Positions 62,313 to 64,000 of a DNA stretch of 64,000 bases are shown piece by piece (position 1 is the first letter of the stretch; each line of letters starts with the position of its first letter). The stretch comes from Verrucomicrobiia bacterium (GTDB taxonomy: Bacteria > Verrucomicrobiota > Verrucomicrobiia > Limisphaerales > CAIMTB01). Below the pieces are notes generated by a model, which was not told the DNA's origin, searched no databases, and saw only the letters and a list, made by a program, of their open reading frames with translations. The translations under genes and the position numbers were made by a program. The stretch spans positions 1 to 64,000 of the forward strand of contig JAHCBA010000014.1 in NCBI GenBank assembly GCA_019634625.1, written 5' to 3'.

Positions 62313-64000
62313 TCAATACCGCGTGATGACCTCGTGCAGGTTCAGGACGACGCGCGCCGCGTTCGACCACACCGCCAGTTCCACCGCCGGGAGGTCGTAG
62401 GCCACCGGGGCGTTCCCCACCCGGATCAACGCCGCCGCCTGGTCCGGCCGGTCCTGATACAGCACCCGCTGCCGTTCCACGAACCGCAGCAGCGACTCCC
62501 GCTCCGCCGGCCTCGGGTCACGCAACAGCGCCAGCCGGAACAACCTCTCCACCCGCGCCCCATCCCCGCGGGCATCCCGCATCAACCCCTCCGCCAGCAC
62601 CCGGCCCGCCTCCACAAAGGTCGGATCGTTCAACAGCGTCAGCGCCTGCTGCGGCGTGTTCGAGGGCAGCCGCGAGGCCACACATTCCTCCCGCGACTGC
62701 GCATCGAAGTTGGCCAGCATCGGATGCAGGAACGTCCGCTGCCAGTGCATGTACAAGCCACGCCGGTACTGCCGCTCGTCGAGGTCCGCCCGGTAATCGC
62801 GATCGGGAAACTGAAGGTTCACGTAATACGCGGGGGGCTGGTACGGAAACACACTTGGCCCCCCCACCTCCCGCTCCAACAGCCCGGCAATGGCCAGCGC
62901 GTTGTCCCGCACCAGCTCCGCCTCCAGCCTCCGTGGCGACTGGTGCGACAACCACCGGTTGTCCGGGTCCCGTTCCCGTGCAGCCTCGGACGGCTCGGAG
63001 GCCTGGCGGTACGTCGCCGAGGTCACCAGCAGCCGCACCATGTGCCGCATGTCCCACGCCGCCGGAGCCGGTCCTTCCGCCACCGGACTGGCCACCATGG
63101 TCGGTTCCATGAACTCCGCCGCCAGCCAGTCCAGCAGTTCCGGATGACTCGGCCATTCCCCCTGCAATCCCAGGTCTTCGATCCGCGCCGAAATCCCCGC
63201 CCCAAAGAACTGCGCCCAAAGCCGGTTCACGAAGTTCCGCGCCGTAAGCGGGTTCTCCCGCGAGGTCAGCCACGACGCCAGATCCAGCCGGCTCAACCGG
63301 CCCGCCGGCTCCTCCCCGTTCCCCGTTCCCCCCATCCCCGGCGCCAACACCTTTGGCGGCGCCGGACCCACCACCTCCCCGCTTTCGTCCATCCAGTTCC
63401 CCCGGGGCAACTCCCGCGTCACCAGGGCGTTCGTGGACACCGTGACCTGTGTCCAGGCCCTGCCCTCCCGGCACTCGCGGATCTCCATGTCCAGCCCGCG
63501 CAGTCCGGCCAGCACCTCCCCGTCCCATGCCGTGCTCCGATGAAAGGCAGCCGGCACGCCACGGTCGGCTCCTTCTCCAAAGAACGGGGCCGCAACGTCC
63601 TCCACCCGGCTCACCCAATGCCCCGGTTCCAGCGCCAGCGGCGACACCGAGATCCGCACCCGGCGCGCCACGTTCCCCGGAATCGTCACCGACAACACAT
63701 CCCCCCGGGCTGCGCGCCACGGACGTTCCACCAGCGCGATCGCCGACACGCCGCGCCCCTCCGCCACCGCGCCCGCCGGCAACCGCCAGCCCCGGTGCAC
63801 CCCCAGAATGTCATGCCCGTTGGCGTATCGCGGCTCTTTCTCCACCGCATCCGCAAACACAAACCGCAACGCCTCCTCCGTCGCCTCCCCCGCCCGCCGC
63901 CAGCGTGCCGCCCATTGCACCGTCGCCGTGCGCCGTCCCCCCCGCAGCAATCCCTCGCCCTCCACCTGCGGCAGCAACTCCAACCGCAATGCCGCCACCC
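62313..64000 (-). CDS. DUF1549/DUF1553 (PSD1) cytochrome-like protein, 5' part beyond window
   Basis: The frame is open to the window edge; at least 560 C-terminal residues are present. It holds the DUF1553 region: RLDLASWLTSRENPLTARNFVNRLW, GEWPSHPELLDWL, LLVTSATYRQASEPS, SVFPYQPPAYY and the C-terminal LNDPTFVEAGRVLAEGLM. This parallels the protein at 1,153-4,734 (same motif order, GEWPSHPELLDWL identical). The N-terminal cytochrome and DUF1549 domains would lie outside. A DUF1501 partner is not next to it on this side, where ribD follows 13 bases downstream. Confidence 0.92.
   Translation of the reverse strand, partial: VAALRLELLPQVEGEGLLRGGRRTATVQWAARWRRAGEATEEALRFVFADAVEKEPRYANGHDILGVHRGWRLPAGAVAEGRGVSAIALVERPWRAARGDVLSVTIPGNVARRVRISVSPLALEPGHWVSRVEDVAAPFFGEGADRGVPAAFHRSTAWDGEVLAGLRGLDMEIRECREGRAWTQVTVSTNALVTRELPRGNWMDESGEVVGPAPPKVLAPGMGGTGNGEEPAGRLSRLDLASWLTSRENPLTARNFVNRLWAQFFGAGISARIEDLGLQGEWPSHPELLDWLAAEFMEPTMVASPVAEGPAPAAWDMRHMVRLLVTSATYRQASEPSEAARERDPDNRWLSHQSPRRLEAELVRDNALAIAGLLEREVGGPSVFPYQPPAYYVNLQFPDRDYRADLDERQYRRGLYMHWQRTFLHPMLANFDAQSREECVASRLPSNTPQQALTLLNDPTFVEAGRVLAEGLMRDARGDGARVERLFRLALLRDPRPAERESLLRFVERQRVLYQDRPDQAAALIRVGNAPVAYDLPAVELAVWSNAARVVLNLHEVITRY

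Overview
The window is GC-rich, densely coded bacterial chromosome. Several gene families are typical of the Verrucomicrobiota/Planctomycetota group: two cytochrome-type PSCyt/DUF1549/DUF1553 proteins (one cut by the window edge), a DUF1501 partner, a DUF1592+DUF1552 pair, a pseudopilin with an H-X9-DG tail, secreted proteins ending in a 'YxVExSxDxxxW...FYR' domain, and an ECF sigma operon carrying a pseudopilin-like domain. I infer a verrucomicrobial heterotroph, perhaps Pedosphaera/Limisphaera-like. No rRNA or marker gene here proves this.

Layout. 0-6.2 kb: pseudopilin, PSCyt/DUF1549/DUF1553 cytochrome and Tat-exported DUF1501 protein. 6.8-12.7 kb: a 1,627-residue secreted repeat protein translationally coupled to a candidate outer-membrane beta-barrel, in a segment whose strand G/C bias is opposite to the rest of the window. 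12.9-14.2 kb: a secreted protein with three C-terminal repeats. 14.2-21.0 kb (minus): hom-thrC, a CbpA-type co-chaperone, a UvrD-family helicase and a DapA-family lyase. 21.1-25.7 kb: a YdcH-like protein, a lipoprotein-like isoaspartyl methyltransferase, an APC permease, pdxH and class I aldolase.

26.2-42.1 kb (minus): a GH57/DUF4912 pair, then a ten-gene co-directional run that reads as a complete methylmalonyl-CoA (Wood-Werkman) propionate module. It holds a transcarboxylase 5S-like subunit, both mutase subunits, MeaB, epimerase, a 12S-like carboxyltransferase, a small protein, a separate biotin carrier, biotin ligase and a CoA-transferase. No biotin carboxylase and no membrane decarboxylase subunit is present, which favours transcarboxylation of pyruvate over ATP-dependent or sodium-pumping chemistry.

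42.3-57 kb: a NIPSNAP protein, Dus, a coiled-coil nuclease-like protein with a 21-bp coding minisatellite, an L-rhamnose aldolase/kinase pair, PPi-dependent phosphofructokinase, the DUF1592+DUF1552 pair, lipoate ligase and homodimeric pyruvate dehydrogenase E1. 57-64 kb: an ECF sigma operon, tRNA-Leu(GAG), a small lipoprotein, ribD-ribE and the truncated second PSCyt-type cytochrome. Together the metabolic genes outline sugar entry (rhamnose), PPi-linked glycolysis, pyruvate oxidation and propionate/propionyl-CoA interconversion.

The main non-genic structure is a 22-bp dispersed repeat (GTCAGGC-N9-TTGACG) in three intergenic regions, often as inverted pairs. There is also a 22-bp inverted repeat at the 3' end of the propionate run, a heptamer array at the helicase stop codon, and a 12-base motif shared by the leaders of the aldolase and phosphofructokinase genes. 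I found no CRISPR array, intact transposase, rRNA or recognisable riboswitch.
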